Below, one piece after another: positions 9,208 to 20,008 of a stretch of DNA of 64,000 bases. Made by a program: the position numbers and the translations under genes. Under the pieces are notes generated by a model. The model had not been told where the DNA came from. It worked only from the letters and a program-made list of their open reading frames with translations, and made no database searches. Position 1 is the stretch's first letter, and each line of letters opens with the position of its first letter. Origin of the DNA: Pollenia angustigena (Eukaryota; Arthropoda; Insecta; Diptera; Polleniidae); assembly GCA_930367215.1 (NCBI GenBank), contig OV884060.1, positions 99,844,151 to 99,908,150 on the forward strand, read 5' to 3'.

Positions 9208-12115
9208 TAGGGTATTCATTCGGTTAACCGATTAATTACTATTCGATTAACTGATCGGTTACTTTAAAATTGGCTTTTTTCGATTAACGATTAAACTGGT
9301 TAATTTCAGTCGATTAACCGTTGTAACAAAAATTATAATTTTTTGCAGTATTAAACCATATTTTTTTGTGTTTTAAACAATGGGTGAGTTCCAAAACGTC
9401 GGTTACGAAGCAACTCGCTTTTTAAAATACATTCTACAGTGCAACCATTAACAATTTCACAACGTTATCCGTACCAAAATTCTCCAAAACTCCACCAAAA
9501 TAGTTGTGTTCAGAATTATTTTTGTATACAATATATTTCCTTCTATGGGTGTGTGGCTCACACACATGATCTCAAAGTTTATTTTTTAATAAATACATAA
9601 TCGGCCTTGTTCTGGAATTCGAAATCACGTAAAATTGAAAATAAAAAAGTTTTTAATTTTATCCTGTGTTTAAAGTTGATGAAATTATTTCTTTTATTAC
9701 CTCATACTTTGAGCACCACATATATGTTTTTTTTTAACAAAAATGTTGAAATTGCCCTTGCTCCCGAGGCAAAACAATATCATGAGTGTATATCTCTTAT
9801 ATAAAAAATAAATAAATATAATAATATGCTTATAATTAAAGCTTATAAACTAAAATTTAAATATATATAAAAAAAAATATATTAACCGCGATGAGAGCCA
9901 GGTACAATTTTCTTAAAGAAATCCGATGAAGAATTAGCCATAGTAAAAGCAACAATTTCATTTTGTAAACCAAGAGGTGACAAATAAGAAGTGTTAGTCC
10001 AATTGAAATCAACTTGAGAATCTATTATTTCTTTAAGAATAGAGTTTTCATGAAATTGTAATCTAGTATTATACCTCCTTAAAATGTCCATTACATAATT
10101 ACTCATAGCTGTAACCTTAGACTCTTTATAAATTACAGAATTTGAAAATCGTTTCGTCCTTGAAACAAAATTTTTGCCTATGCACGATCGTAATATCTTT
10201 CTTTCAAACATTTCAAATTTGTTCATTAAAGAAGGTTAAATAAAAAACCAAACTGGAAAACCATACAATAATACCGGTCTTAAACATGTCTTATAAATTA
10301 ATAATTTTGTTTTAATAGGTAATGATTTATGAGATAAAATTCTTCCTAAAATTTGTTTGACTTTATTAACTTTATTAAACAAATCTTCCATGAACATTAA
10401 ATTTAAATAGCTGATTAAGTAATACCAAGGTATTTAATTTCATCTCGAAATGGAATTTCTATATTATTTAAAAATAATTTAAGTTTTTAACTTTCGGGAA
10501 CAACAAAATAAGGACATTTACCGGAGGCATTTCTTAAACAAATTGCCTCACTTTTTGAAGCATTTATAGTTATTCCCCAAAAATCATAAAAATCTTTAAC
10601 TTTATGCAAATGTCGAGATACAATATGAAGTGCTTGTGTAGGAGATTTGTGGTGAGCATATAATAAAGAATCATCCGCATACAAAATACCAGTTGAGTTT
10701 AAAAACTTATGGGGAAAATCGTTAATAAAAATGTTATATAAATGAGGTGCCAGAATTGAACCTTGAGGTACTCCACAAGAAACCTGTCCAAAGTCAGATA
10801 AAGATAAAGATTATAAATATTGAGTAAAATTAAAATGCGACACTGTAACAAGTGTGTTTATTAAGCAAAACACAACTAACTAAACAGTGTTTTGCCATTT
10901 GGCAATTGAAATTACAACAAAAAAAAGGCCGATCCATTTGGTCTGCGCCAAAACCAGATGTTTATTTCTTAAAGATGTCAAAAGTTGTTTACATTTTCTT
11001 ATACATGTACATTTTTGTTTACGTTGAATGTTGTATATAGCAGAGAACCTCAAAATTCACTATTTTTCTTGATTTATTCATACGCTAAAATTTACATTCA
11101 TTCTTTGCTTGCAAAACAAAGTTCAACGTTGGTAATTTTTACATCCTTTCGTACACATTTTATTTTTGCATTTATTCGTTTTTTATTGAAAGTGCTTTAT
11201 TTGCATTTTTGTTGCTCACGCAATATAACACAACTGAGTAAATTCAAAAGAACACATTCTTATACTTTTGTTTACATTAACAACAACAATAAACCAGTCG
11301 ATGAGACGCTTTTTCCAAATTAACAACAATAACAAGAATACATTGTACATACCTACTACTACTGTACTTTTTAAAATGAAAAAAAGTCTGTTTCTATGGA
11401 AATTGTGTGTACCTACATAAGTATGTGTGTTTAGTTTCATTTCAATTTTTTTTTCTTTTACTACATAGTTGCTGCTGAATATATTCATGAGTAATGATGG
11501 TTTCATTTCAAGCTTTTTTGTTTGTATTGTTTTTTCTTTACCAAAACAATCATTGTCGACCGAACACACAAACATCTTTATTAAATAACGAAGGTAACGT
11601 TTGTATAAATAACAAAGCACGATGTGCGTTATTTGAATGACTGCAAACCAGCAGCGAATATTTACGGTTGCGCAAGTTTGACTGTATGACCGTAAGCGAG
11701 TGTATTTGTTGTAGTTGATTAAATGCGATTTTTTTTCAATCGTATAAAGCTGTTCTCTGGTATGTAGTAGTAATATAAATTGAGTTAGCTTAATTGTGTA
11801 TATGTGAACAGAAAGATAATTATGTCAATTAACCAAATATTGACTCAATAAAAAAGTTATATCTGAACACGGTATTATGAATTATTTTTTTTTTTGCTCG
11901 TTTTAGTTCACGTATTGTTATGTTATTGTTTTTTTTTACTACTAAACTGCAAATAATAAATAATTTTTATTAATTGAAATTACATAATCAAAAAAAAATA
12001 CTTTATTAATCGGTTAACCGATCAATTACAAAACTAACCGATTAAACAAAACCCTCGGTTAATTAATCGAGCGATTAACCGATTAATTCAAAAGCCCGGT
12101 TAAATGAATACCCTA
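9208..12115. mobile_element. hAT element, TIR TAGGGTATTCATT, TSD CATAAAAC
   Basis: Ends TAGGGTATTCATTCGGTTAA and its mirror, 8-bp duplication at 9200-9207 and 12116-12123. Both ends carry many copies of CGGTTAACCG and ATTAATCGGTT, the subterminal repeat pattern of hAT transposase binding sites. No transposase is readable. A minus-strand LINE piece has inserted at about 9870-10830. Confidence 0.87.
9885..10830 (-). pseudogene. Jockey-type LINE 3' fragment with YADD reverse transcriptase
   Basis: Read on the minus strand: CGVPQGSILAPHLYNIFIND near 10780, then YADDSLLYAHHKS at 10684-10640 (catalytic box intact), KYLGI, and a C-terminal piece MNKFEMFERKILRSCIG to 9882. Several stops separate the pieces. 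An A-rich tail follows near 9870-9880. It is 5'-truncated, as usual for LINE copies, and sits inside the hAT. Confidence 0.85.
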
Positions 12116-12289
12116 CATAAAACCCATTTACTAGCAAAACAAATTTATCAAAAAAGGTTGAAAGTAAAAAGAATAGCAGTGTTTTCCACACACTTGTTCC
12201 TGAGATGCGCTTTCATGACGTGGAATCGTTTATAAATAATTAACATTCGCTTCCTACAATAACACTATGGAACATTTTTGGGATTATTG

Positions 12290-14360
12290 TCTGGGGGGTG
12301 AGAAATTCCAAGTCAGGGTGATGGTACTAGGTCAGTATAGTAAAACCCTCAAAGGGTTTGGCGTTCGTATGTGTCAGTTTTTTTTTTATGACATTTAAAA
12401 TTTTTTCCTTATCTTGATGTTTTTTTGTTTAACATAACTCGAGAACCACTTGTCCGATTTTGCTAAAACAAACTCAAAAAAATTTAGAATTACAATTTCT
12501 TTAATCCGTTCATATAATGTTTTCTTTATAATCAACAGTTTTGCCGGTAAAAATAAATTTGTGGAGAAAAAAAAAAATATTTTTTTGCCTAAAAATTTTT
12601 TTTTTTAAATTCATAAAAAATCCAAAACGGAAAAAAGGATCAAGTGTTATTAATTTCATGTAAAGTCACATAACCTATAAACAAAATGCGACATAGATCA
12701 TAGAAATCGATTCTATGATCGTTCTGCTTTTCTTTACAATTAAGTGTTTTTATTCAAACAAGTGTCATTTATCGCCTTTTTTATAAATTTTCCCCAATAA
12801 CTCCAGACTTCTGGCCATAAACTACTAAAAAAATTAAGTAAACATTTTTATAATTTTTTATTTTTATTTTATTTATTTATTTTTATTTATTTTAATAAAT
12901 ATTGCCTAGACTTTTTCGATGGTGGTTGTTCGGGACTAGTGGCATCGCATTAATCGCTATCATCAGTTTCTGAACCACACATAATGTCAATGTGTGACTC
13001 CACTGTTGGCCCTTCTGCATCTCCTGAAAATTCTTTATCATCAAGATCATCCTTGTCTTGCCACACAAGCTTACTCCACCAGCAAATTTCCGCAATTATT
13101 GCACTCGGCGACTTTTTGCCTCTATATCTATAAGTTTTTGTTTTATTAAAATGAGTTTGAAAAAATAAAAAATCAGTATTACCTCATTTCAAATGGCATA
13201 GCAACTTGATGATAGCGTTCACCTTGTTCATCAGATTCATATGGGGGATCATCACGTGCATGATATGTCGGAGCAGTCGTAGACGAGAAAATATCTGGGC
13301 TAGAAGCTTTTGGCACAGGAATGTGGTCCGAATGAGGCAATGGTGTTGCGGCACTTGCAACACCAACGTAATTATACGATTTTCTTATCCTTTTTGCGGC
13401 TTCTTTATTCGCACATGCATAGCAATTCAATGGATTGTGACCTTCGCCAGGATTAGTCCAAGTCATTGGGATACCGAATGGCATACTTTCAAGTCTTATA
13501 TTTTTCCAATCCATTAGACGGTTGGAGCAGCTTTTACACACCATATTTGGTACCCAATTTTCGTTCACTATAACATTTTGGTTGAAGTACATCTCGTATG
13601 TTTGAACAAAATCAGTACTGAAATTTCCCCTTTTTTATGTGTTAAGACATATTGACCACAACAGTAGCAAAAGCTATTTATATCTGCCTTGCACAGTTCC
13701 ATATTCTGTTCTCTTTTGTTCACTTTTAAAAAACTGGAGAAAAATCACTTTTACTGTTCGCGTTCGTCGGCACTTGTTGAATGACAAAAATCACAGAACC
13801 AGTGTGAGAAAGAGAAGAAGTATAATGACAATGCATGTTTTATGTGAACATTACAGAACCAGTGTTGCCACATTAATATTTCTCTTTTAGTACAGTAGAA
13901 AAACAAGAGAGAGAGTTCGGCCTGTGAGTGTCAATGTTTTCTCCAAATAATGTTGTGCATATCTGGAGCAAATTTTTGAAATTCATACATTTACCTAATT
14001 GTGAATAAATGAGAAACGCGTGCATCGATTCTCATGATCTATGCCTTTTTTTGCTCATGAGTTATGTGACTTTACGCGAAAGTAATTAGTTTTGACACTT
14101 TTTTCCATTTTGGATTTTTTATGAATTTAAAAAAAAAAAAAATATTTAAATTTTTAGGCAAAAAATACTTTTTTCCCTTCATACATTCATTTTTAACTTC
14201 GAAAGTGTTGCACATATAGGAAAACGGTATAGAAACGGATTAGAGAAATTGTAATTCTTAATTAAAAAAAAACTGACAAATACGAACGCCAAACCCTTTG
14301 AGGGTTTTACTATACTGACCTAGTAACATCACCCTGACTTGGAATTTCTCACCCCCCAGA
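12290..14360. mobile_element. DNA transposon with very long TIRs (TCTGGGGGGTGAGAAATTCC)
   Basis: The outer ~96 bp of the two ends differ at only a couple of sites. Weaker inverted similarity continues to about 12730 on the left and 14000 on the right, so each arm is about 0.4 kb. A TTG flanks both ends; a longer duplication is not clear. The only gene seen is the minus-strand Cys-rich ORF. I cannot place it in a superfamily. Confidence 0.75.
12893..13702 (-). pseudogene. Cys-rich protein of an insect transposon-associated family (unknown function)
   Basis: Starts at an ATG at 13702, with CYCCGQYVLTH. A frameshift near 13617 is needed to reach the long frame (13592-13179), which has NWVPNMVCKSCSNRLMDW, SMPFGIPMTW, LNCYACANK and PHSDHIPVP. 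The paired Cys motifs and the W-P...C..C...MPFG.PM.W pattern match a family of uncharacterised proteins I recall as abundant in insect, notably aphid, genomes. A donor GTAATA at 13182 leads to an acidic tail (12890-13080) with DDLDDKEF and a stop. Putative zinc-binding, perhaps DNA-binding; that is inference. Confidence 0.6.
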
Positions 14361-14404
14361 TTGGCTGTTGTACTGTGTAATTGGTAAACATTATGTTAAA
14401 AAAT

Positions 14405-14540
14405 ATTAAAATTTACCATTTAAAATTTACTTACGACCAATTCCAATAGATTTTTCTATTTTCGTCCATATATTTTGTTTAAGTAAGTATTTTTATATGA
14501 ACGATTTCCCATATAATAAATACATTCTCTTTCAACTTTT
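14405..14540 (-). pseudogene. MADF-like exon fragment of the PIF-like element
   Basis: Minus strand reads NIWTKIEKSIGI followed by a GTAAGT donor, similar to the W..IA..(L/I)G core of MADF/Myb-SANT DNA-binding proteins that accompany PIF/Harbinger transposases. Short, so tentative. Confidence 0.35.
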
Positions 14541-15335
14541 ATGTACAAATTGAAAAAAAGTGGCATCTCAGTTCATTTTGTTCGGCACAAGAATTAAAAT
14601 TAAACCAATTCAAGAAAAACGTTCCGAACAAATTCATTGCTCTCTCTCTCTCAAAAGTAAAACGTCAAACTCAATATAAAAAAAATTTTGTCCGGACAAA
14701 AATTTTGTTCGGTACGCATGGGTGAATCGAGCTTTAATGTAAGTTGAGTTGTTGAAAGCAATTAGTTTGTTTTAAATTTATTTTCTGTGTTGTGTGTCAG
14801 CAAAAATAAAATATAAAATAAAAAAAAAATAATTTTTGATATTCTTTAATTAGGCTTGAGTTCATCAAATTTAATTTTCATTAAAGTATTTTCCGTGGAA
14901 AATTCGTAATTGACCTTAATATTTTTAAAAAGAATGGCGTGAGCATGCAAGTGTTGACAATTTTACGCTTTTCGGGTATTTTATGAAGCTTTTTGGGTCT
15001 CGTTAACCTTTAATTTTTTTCGAATACCCTTTTTAGCACTTTTAGTGCTTTTTTTACAAACATATGATTTGGGTTTTTGTAATTTACGACTTTTTTGCAA
15101 AAAAAAAAAATTGCCCTTATTGTCTTTGGCGTTTTTGCGGCGTTAACTAGTCGTTTTTTAAAAACGGTACCGTGATTGGCGAAAAACGCCAATGAATACG
15201 ACACTTTTCAAATCTATTGCAAAAACGACGTCAAAACAGTACCGTGTTTGGCGTATTTGTCTGTCAAAAGTGTAAAAAATTGTCGTTAAACATTTTGATC
15301 ACGACGTTATTAAAATTATTTGAGAAATAATTTCA

Positions 15336-16352
15336 ATGGAAGGAAATAAAATGTAAACATGCAAAAAATTTAATATCATTGAAATATAATTTAGTTTTTA
15401 TGTGCTTGTGTACCTAACACTCAATTTACATGATGAATTTTATGACGTCCAATTTTAGACGTCATTTTTTGTTTGGGAGCAAGCGGTGTAGAGAAGAAAG
15501 AGGAAGAGAAAACAGAAATCATGTCATTTTTCTACCCCTCATTCTTCTCTACACCGCTTGCTGCCAAACAAAAAATGACGTCCAAAATTCGACGTCATAA
15601 AATTCATCATGTAAATTGAGTGTAACTCTGGTAATATTTTGGGATAAAGGTCACAACTGCCGCACAATTTGCGAAGAAAATAGCAATAATGGAGCAAAAA
15701 CCTATTTTGGCAAAGGCCTTCCAAAAAAGTTTAAGCAAAACGAATACTAAAGAGGAGTGGAACACCGTTTCCGAAGATTTAAATTGCATTGTTCCCCCAT
15801 CCCATTCCGACGAGAGTGAGATGAAGTTATAAGCCGATTTGAAATTTAAATTGAAGAAAAAACTCACTCATAACAAAGCTGAAAGCTATGCAACAGGTGG
15901 TGGGCGGTTTAAACAAAATAAATTTTCAGCTTTCGAAGAAGCAGCAATTGATCTATTAAAGATGCGTGCTATTGTCGAACATAAAGATCCATTTGGAATT
16001 AAGAGAAAGTGGTGAAATCCTACCACACCCCGAGCCAAATTTAGACACAATTACTGACATTACCGAAATTGAAAGCCCGTGTACTTCACCTGTTATACCT
16101 CCGCTTAGAAAAAATAAAAACCAAGCGAAACTAGGGCTTTTAGAACAACAAGTAAAACTGCAAAAAGAGTTATGCTTGCATTTGAAAAATAAATTATCGG
16201 AATTGGAACGTTACACACGAAGAATGCTAAAGAGGAGAAATCGGTTTATATAAGACGGAACTCTTAAGCAAAGAGAAAAATAGAAAAGCTCATTTAGAAA
16301 TACGCAAAACCGAACTAGAAATTAAAAAAAAAAACTTGAACTTTAAGAGTTA
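15336..16352 (+). pseudogene. Harbinger accessory Myb/SANT-like gene, copy A
   Basis: Begins MEGNK at 15336, then an intron holding a 205-bp MITE; the 3' splice AG appears changed to GG near 15650. The body reads MEQKPILAK, KEEWNTVSEDLN, then a stop in place of a Trp region near 15830, then NKAESYATGGG and FEEAAIDLL, a KDPFGIKRK motif and a frame change to a coiled-coil tail (LLEQQVKLQKELCLHLKNK). Such proteins bring the transposase to the nucleus and bind transposon ends (family knowledge). Parallel to copy B but degraded. Confidence 0.75.
15418..15622. mobile_element. 205-bp MITE, TIR CACTCAATTTACATGATG, TSD TAA
   Basis: Almost a perfect palindrome: arms of about 80 bp with ATGACGTC and GCAAGCGGTGTAGAG. 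TAA at 15415-15417 and 15623-15625. Sits in the intron of Myb-like gene A. Harbinger-type by its TSD. Confidence 0.88.
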
Positions 16353-16728
16353 ATAAAAAGTAAAATGATTTAATTTTTATGTTATTTTAATTAATCTAAT
16401 AATGATCATGTAAAAAGAACTATTAACATAAATGTTAATGTTAAAATAAATAAAAACGCAAAACTATCCTTTTAAAATTGTAGTTTCAGCTCATAGTGAA
16501 TAGAGATGAATAAAAACTTAACATTTTCACAAGTAAAATATTCACCCTTATCGTGGTTGGCATTTTTGTGGCCATAGTTATGCGTTTTTTAAATATGATG
16601 AATACGACACTGTTTGAAAATCTATTACAAAAACAGTATCGTGTTTGGCATATTTGCCTGTCAAAGCGGCGAAAATTGTCGCTAAGTTTTTTATAACCGC
16701 CAATTAAAAAACCTGGTACATAACTGAA

Positions 16729-17489
16729 ATGGATGGAAATAAATTGTAAGTATACCATTTATTTAGACTCTGAATATTTTATTTATATAATTTGGTAATT
16801 TTTTCGTTTGTTTCTTACATTTAAGGATAAAAATAACTACACCAGCACAGTTTGCAAAACTGGTCGAAATAATGGAGAGAAAACCCTACTTAGCAAAAGG
16901 CTACCATAAAACTTTAAATAAAATTATTATAAAGGAAGAATGGAACGAGATTGCTGATGAATCAAATAGCATTGGCCCTCCTTCACGCAATGGCGAAGGC
17001 TGGATAAAAGTGTGGTCTGACCTAAATCGCAAACTAAAAAGGAAACTAGCAAACAACAAAGCAGAGAGCCATGCAACGGGTGGAGGCTCCTTTAAGCAGT
17101 TTACTTTGTCACCAATCGAAGAGGCTGTTGTCAATCTTTTAGATATGAACTCTGTCGTTAGTCATAAAGACCCATTTGGACTTAAGAGACCTCGACGTAT
17201 TTCTCCAGAGCCAACAGTAACAACTAAAGAAAATGATGGAAAAGAAGTTACTGGTGATACTAGTTTAGATGAAAACGTGGAGCCCAATACCTCTGCTTTA
17301 GTGAAGAAGGCTAAACACAACAAGGAAAATCAAAAGATTTCTCTTTTAGAGAAGCAAGTAAAATTTCAAGGAGAATTATGCGCTGTATTAAATAAAAATT
17401 TGTCGGAAATAGAGATTTATTCTCGAAAATCATTCAAAATAAAAGAAGAAAAGTTGAAGCTATACAAAGCCGAATTAAAAAAAAGATGA
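16729..17489 (+). CDS. Harbinger accessory Myb/SANT-like protein, copy B
   Basis: ATG at 16729 gives MDGNK, then an 80-bp intron (16746-16825, GTAAGT to TTTAAG) and a second exon of about 220 codons: PAQFAKLVEIMERKPYLAK, KEEWNEIADESN, GWIKVWSDLNRKLKRKLA, SHATGGG. A Ser/Pro region and a basic KKAKHNKENQK follow, then a C-terminal coiled coil. Regular Trp spacing fits a Myb/SANT-type trihelix. The stop at 17487 comes from a small shift; the coiled coil would otherwise go on to about 17579. Likely role: nuclear import and DNA binding for the transposase. Confidence 0.75.
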
Positions 17490-17657
17490 ACATAGAAGAG
17501 CATTGCTAGAAATCTGAAAAGCGGAACTTGAAATAAAAAAACAAACAATCGAACTAGAATTATTCAAAAAGAATATGTAAAACGTTGTTATTTTATTGTT
17601 TTAAAACATTATTTTACTACATAAAAAATTTTTCTTTTGTTTTTTAAAAAATAAATT

Positions 17658-18910
17658 TTAATTAGTTAGTTGTTGCATTAATCTAAGTCTTATGTTTGAT
17701 GCATTTAAATTGTTATCATCACCATAGTCGGCTAAATTCACTTCCTCTTCCATGTGTGTTTCAGGCCATTCGAATTTGTAGTGCATACATATATTATGCA
17801 AAGCGGCACAAACTGAAGTAATTTTTCCAGCAAACTCAGCCGTATAGTGGAGCTGTCTTGCTCCCAGCAAACAACGAAATCTGTTTTTTAAAACCCCAAT
17901 GGTTCTGTCTGGTTTTGGAATGTATTTCGTTAAACTTACTCTCTGGTGAACTATCTTGTGCTGTCCGGAAAGGTGTTATGATGTATGGTTCCAAAGGATA
18001 ACCAGCATCTCCTGTCAATAAATATTAGTCCATTAAAAGAATTGAAGTTAAAAATGAAAATACCAAAGTTGAGGTGCATATTTACCTAACAGCCAGGTAT
18101 TCCTTTCGCCGTCATCATATTTCTCTTTGAGGTAATGTTTTAAATCACTAACATTCCAAATCAGAGAATCATGGGACTTTCCAGGGGAATGAGATTGAAT
18201 GTACCAAGTTTATTATCACACACCTACAACATTTTTTACATTTTAAAATTCGTACACATATGTATAAATTTTTTTGAGTTTTAACAGTTACCACCATTGC
18301 GTTCAAACTATAAAAACCCTTTCTATTTAGGTATTTAAAACGTTCATGGACAGCAGGTGGTATAATCGCAATATGCGTTCCGTCAATGCAGCCTATTACA
18401 CCGGGAAATCCTGTTTTTTTGTAGAAATGTTTTTTAATAGCATTTTTTTCTTCTTCGTGCATTTCAAACGATATCCATGTTGGACAAAGTTCGGTATACA
18501 TGGCTACAATGCATTCGTGGAACGCGTCACTAACCGAGGACTGGCAAAGATTTACAAAACCATCATTTCCTGCCCCTTTCTGGTAACTGTCTTCAGCAAG
18601 TATCCTCATTGTTACTGTTAATTTTAGCAGTTTTGATACACCAGTTTTTTTTTGGGGTTGTTTTAATTTGGCTGATATTCTGTTTAACACGTAATTAAAG
18701 GCGTCTTTGTTTAATCTAAAATAAGTAACAAATCTATAAAAAAAATAACTTAGGTTTTATTAAAACAAAAAATAAAAAAATGTGAACTTACTTTTTGTTA
18801 GATAACGAAAATATATTGCTTTGCTGTCTTAATTGTTTTTTTAAATGATTTATTTCTTGTTCATCATATGTCACTTCTTCAGAAGATGAATAAAAATAAA
18901 CACTTAACAT
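17658..18910 (-). pseudogene. Harbinger (HARBI1-like) DDE transposase, broken
   Basis: ATG at 18910 (MLSVYFYSSSEEV), intron 1 near 18730-18790, then VSDAFHECIVAMY and GVIGCIDGTHIAI with the first catalytic Asp. Intron 2 lies near 18215-18290. After a frame change comes SHDSLIWNVSDL with the second Asp, then a third intron ending before [15 protein letters not shown]. The segment that should read (I)IERTIGVLK has a deletion that removes the Glu, so the triad is incomplete. The last frame has [15 protein letters not shown] and CAALHNIC, ending at 17658. Confidence 0.85.
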
Positions 18911-19411
18911 TTTAAATGAAAAACCAACTTGAAAAGTAATTTTAATAAGTATTTATATCTATTGATGTATTTTAAATTTTCTAAAAACGATTGAATTTTT
19001 GACAGATTCCATTACAGGATGTTTCATAATTAAATAAAATAGGCCATCTGTTACAATATGACTTTTAAAAAATATTCCTAGGCGAAAATTTTACACGATA
19101 GTACAACTCAATTTTAAAATCGACTAGAAATAGCCAATAGTCGAAAAACGCCAATGCCAAACACGATAATGGTGAATACAAAAATTTTACCAACAATTTT
19201 ACTATGCGTATTATTTTTAATTCAAACACTTGTTTGGCAGAACTTTAACAGGGTGTTTCAAAATAATTTAATTAAGTGTATTCATTTACATTGTGATTCT
19301 TTTACAAAATTTTGCTAGTCTAAAATTTTAGACGGTAACATAAAATTGTAAATACGCCTGCAACTAAGACACCTGTCGTATTTTGACTACGCCAAACACA
19401 ATAAGGGTGAA

Positions 19412-20008
19412 TATCTCCTACTAGTTTTTTTAAATTTTTACAAAATTTCATTGATGATTCTATTCTTCTCTTATAAAAAAAACAGAAATTTCCCTAAAGA
19501 ATCTAACATTACAAAAAATGGAAAAATAAGGAAAGAACTGATAAGTTTTTGGATTGAAGTCTACATTTCCAAAATTCTTTGGGGGAAATCCATCTCAAAA
19601 ACCAGCTAGGTTTATGTTTAACAAGTAACTGTCTTGATACTTATTAAGAAAAATTGTGTACTTTAATCACCCTTATTATATTTAAAATACGCCAAACACA
19701 ATAAGGGTGAAAATTAGTAAGTATTGTATCCATAGACTTAATTAAATACATAAATAAATTAGAAGAATTATTAAGACTTTCACTAGCGATTTGACAATGT
19801 GAATATATAAAAGATTTCTCTATATTTTCTTGTAAATCCAATCGAGATTGACGTTATTAAAGATGGATTATCAATTCCCTAATTTTATTTTGAATGACGT
19901 TTCAAAGCAGAAATTGAATTATAATTCTAATAATTATAAGAACTTCAAGAGGATCACAGTCTTAAAATGCAACACAAGTCAACACAATCTGCGCAGGAGT
20001 TTTGGAAA
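19412..20008. other. No gene seen; a 50-bp Harbinger end-to-end remnant at 19665-19713
   Basis: AT-rich. At 19665-19713 the two Harbinger ends (TCACCCTTATTAT and CAATAAGGGTGA) lie only about 20 bp apart, like an extreme deletion derivative. Confidence 0.5.

Larger units (their letters stand above)
9155..12235 (+). pseudogene. Short ORF of the PIF-like element, split by a hAT
   Basis: ATG at 9155 starts MEERRKLILLFLIELHK. The hAT inserts in the next codons, and when one 8-bp duplication (CATAAAAC) is taken out the frame continues at 12124 to a TAA at 12233. The Arg/Leu-rich N-terminus resembles the start of PIF/Harbinger transposases, but no DDE part is present. The frame continuity supports the nesting model; the function is inferred. 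Confidence 0.5.
8953..14733. mobile_element. PIF/Harbinger-like element, TSD TTA, hosting two other elements
   Basis: Inverted ends AGCTCGATTCACCCATGCG with TTCGGAACAA-like and TTGTCCGGACAA blocks at both sides, flanked by TTA at 8950-8952 and 14734-14736. Once the nested hAT (9208-12115) and the long-TIR element (12290-14360) are removed, about 0.8 kb remains. That holds a short plus-strand ORF and a minus-strand MADF-like exon, the gene pair expected of PIF/Harbinger. Confidence 0.8.
16541..19176. mobile_element. Harbinger element B with both genes
   Basis: Ends TTCACCCTTATCGTGGTTGG and mirror (right copy diverged), flanked by TA on both sides (possibly part of a 3-bp target). It holds two convergent genes, the plus-strand Myb-like gene and the minus-strand DDE transposase, the standard Harbinger plan. 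Confidence 0.8.
15111..19411. mobile_element. Harbinger element A, host of element B
   Basis: Left end TTGCCCTTATTGTCTTTGGC and right end (mirrored) TTCACCCTTATTGTGTTTGG. It holds a broken Myb-like gene with the same layout as element B, which is inserted inside it at 16541-19176. Its own transposase part is missing. Confidence 0.6.

Noticed and set aside
10852..11620. Overlapping ORFs rich in Phe, Tyr and Leu on both strands
   Set aside because: AT-rich noncoding DNA in the hAT element; no motif and reading frames on both strands.
13206..13517. Plus-strand ORF of 103 codons
   Set aside because: Shadow of the Cys-rich minus-strand gene.
8953..14733. piggyBac (TTAA) reading of the AGCTCGATTC ends
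   Set aside because: TTAA at the right end needs an extra base in the TIR; TTA fits both sides and the genes look PIF-like.
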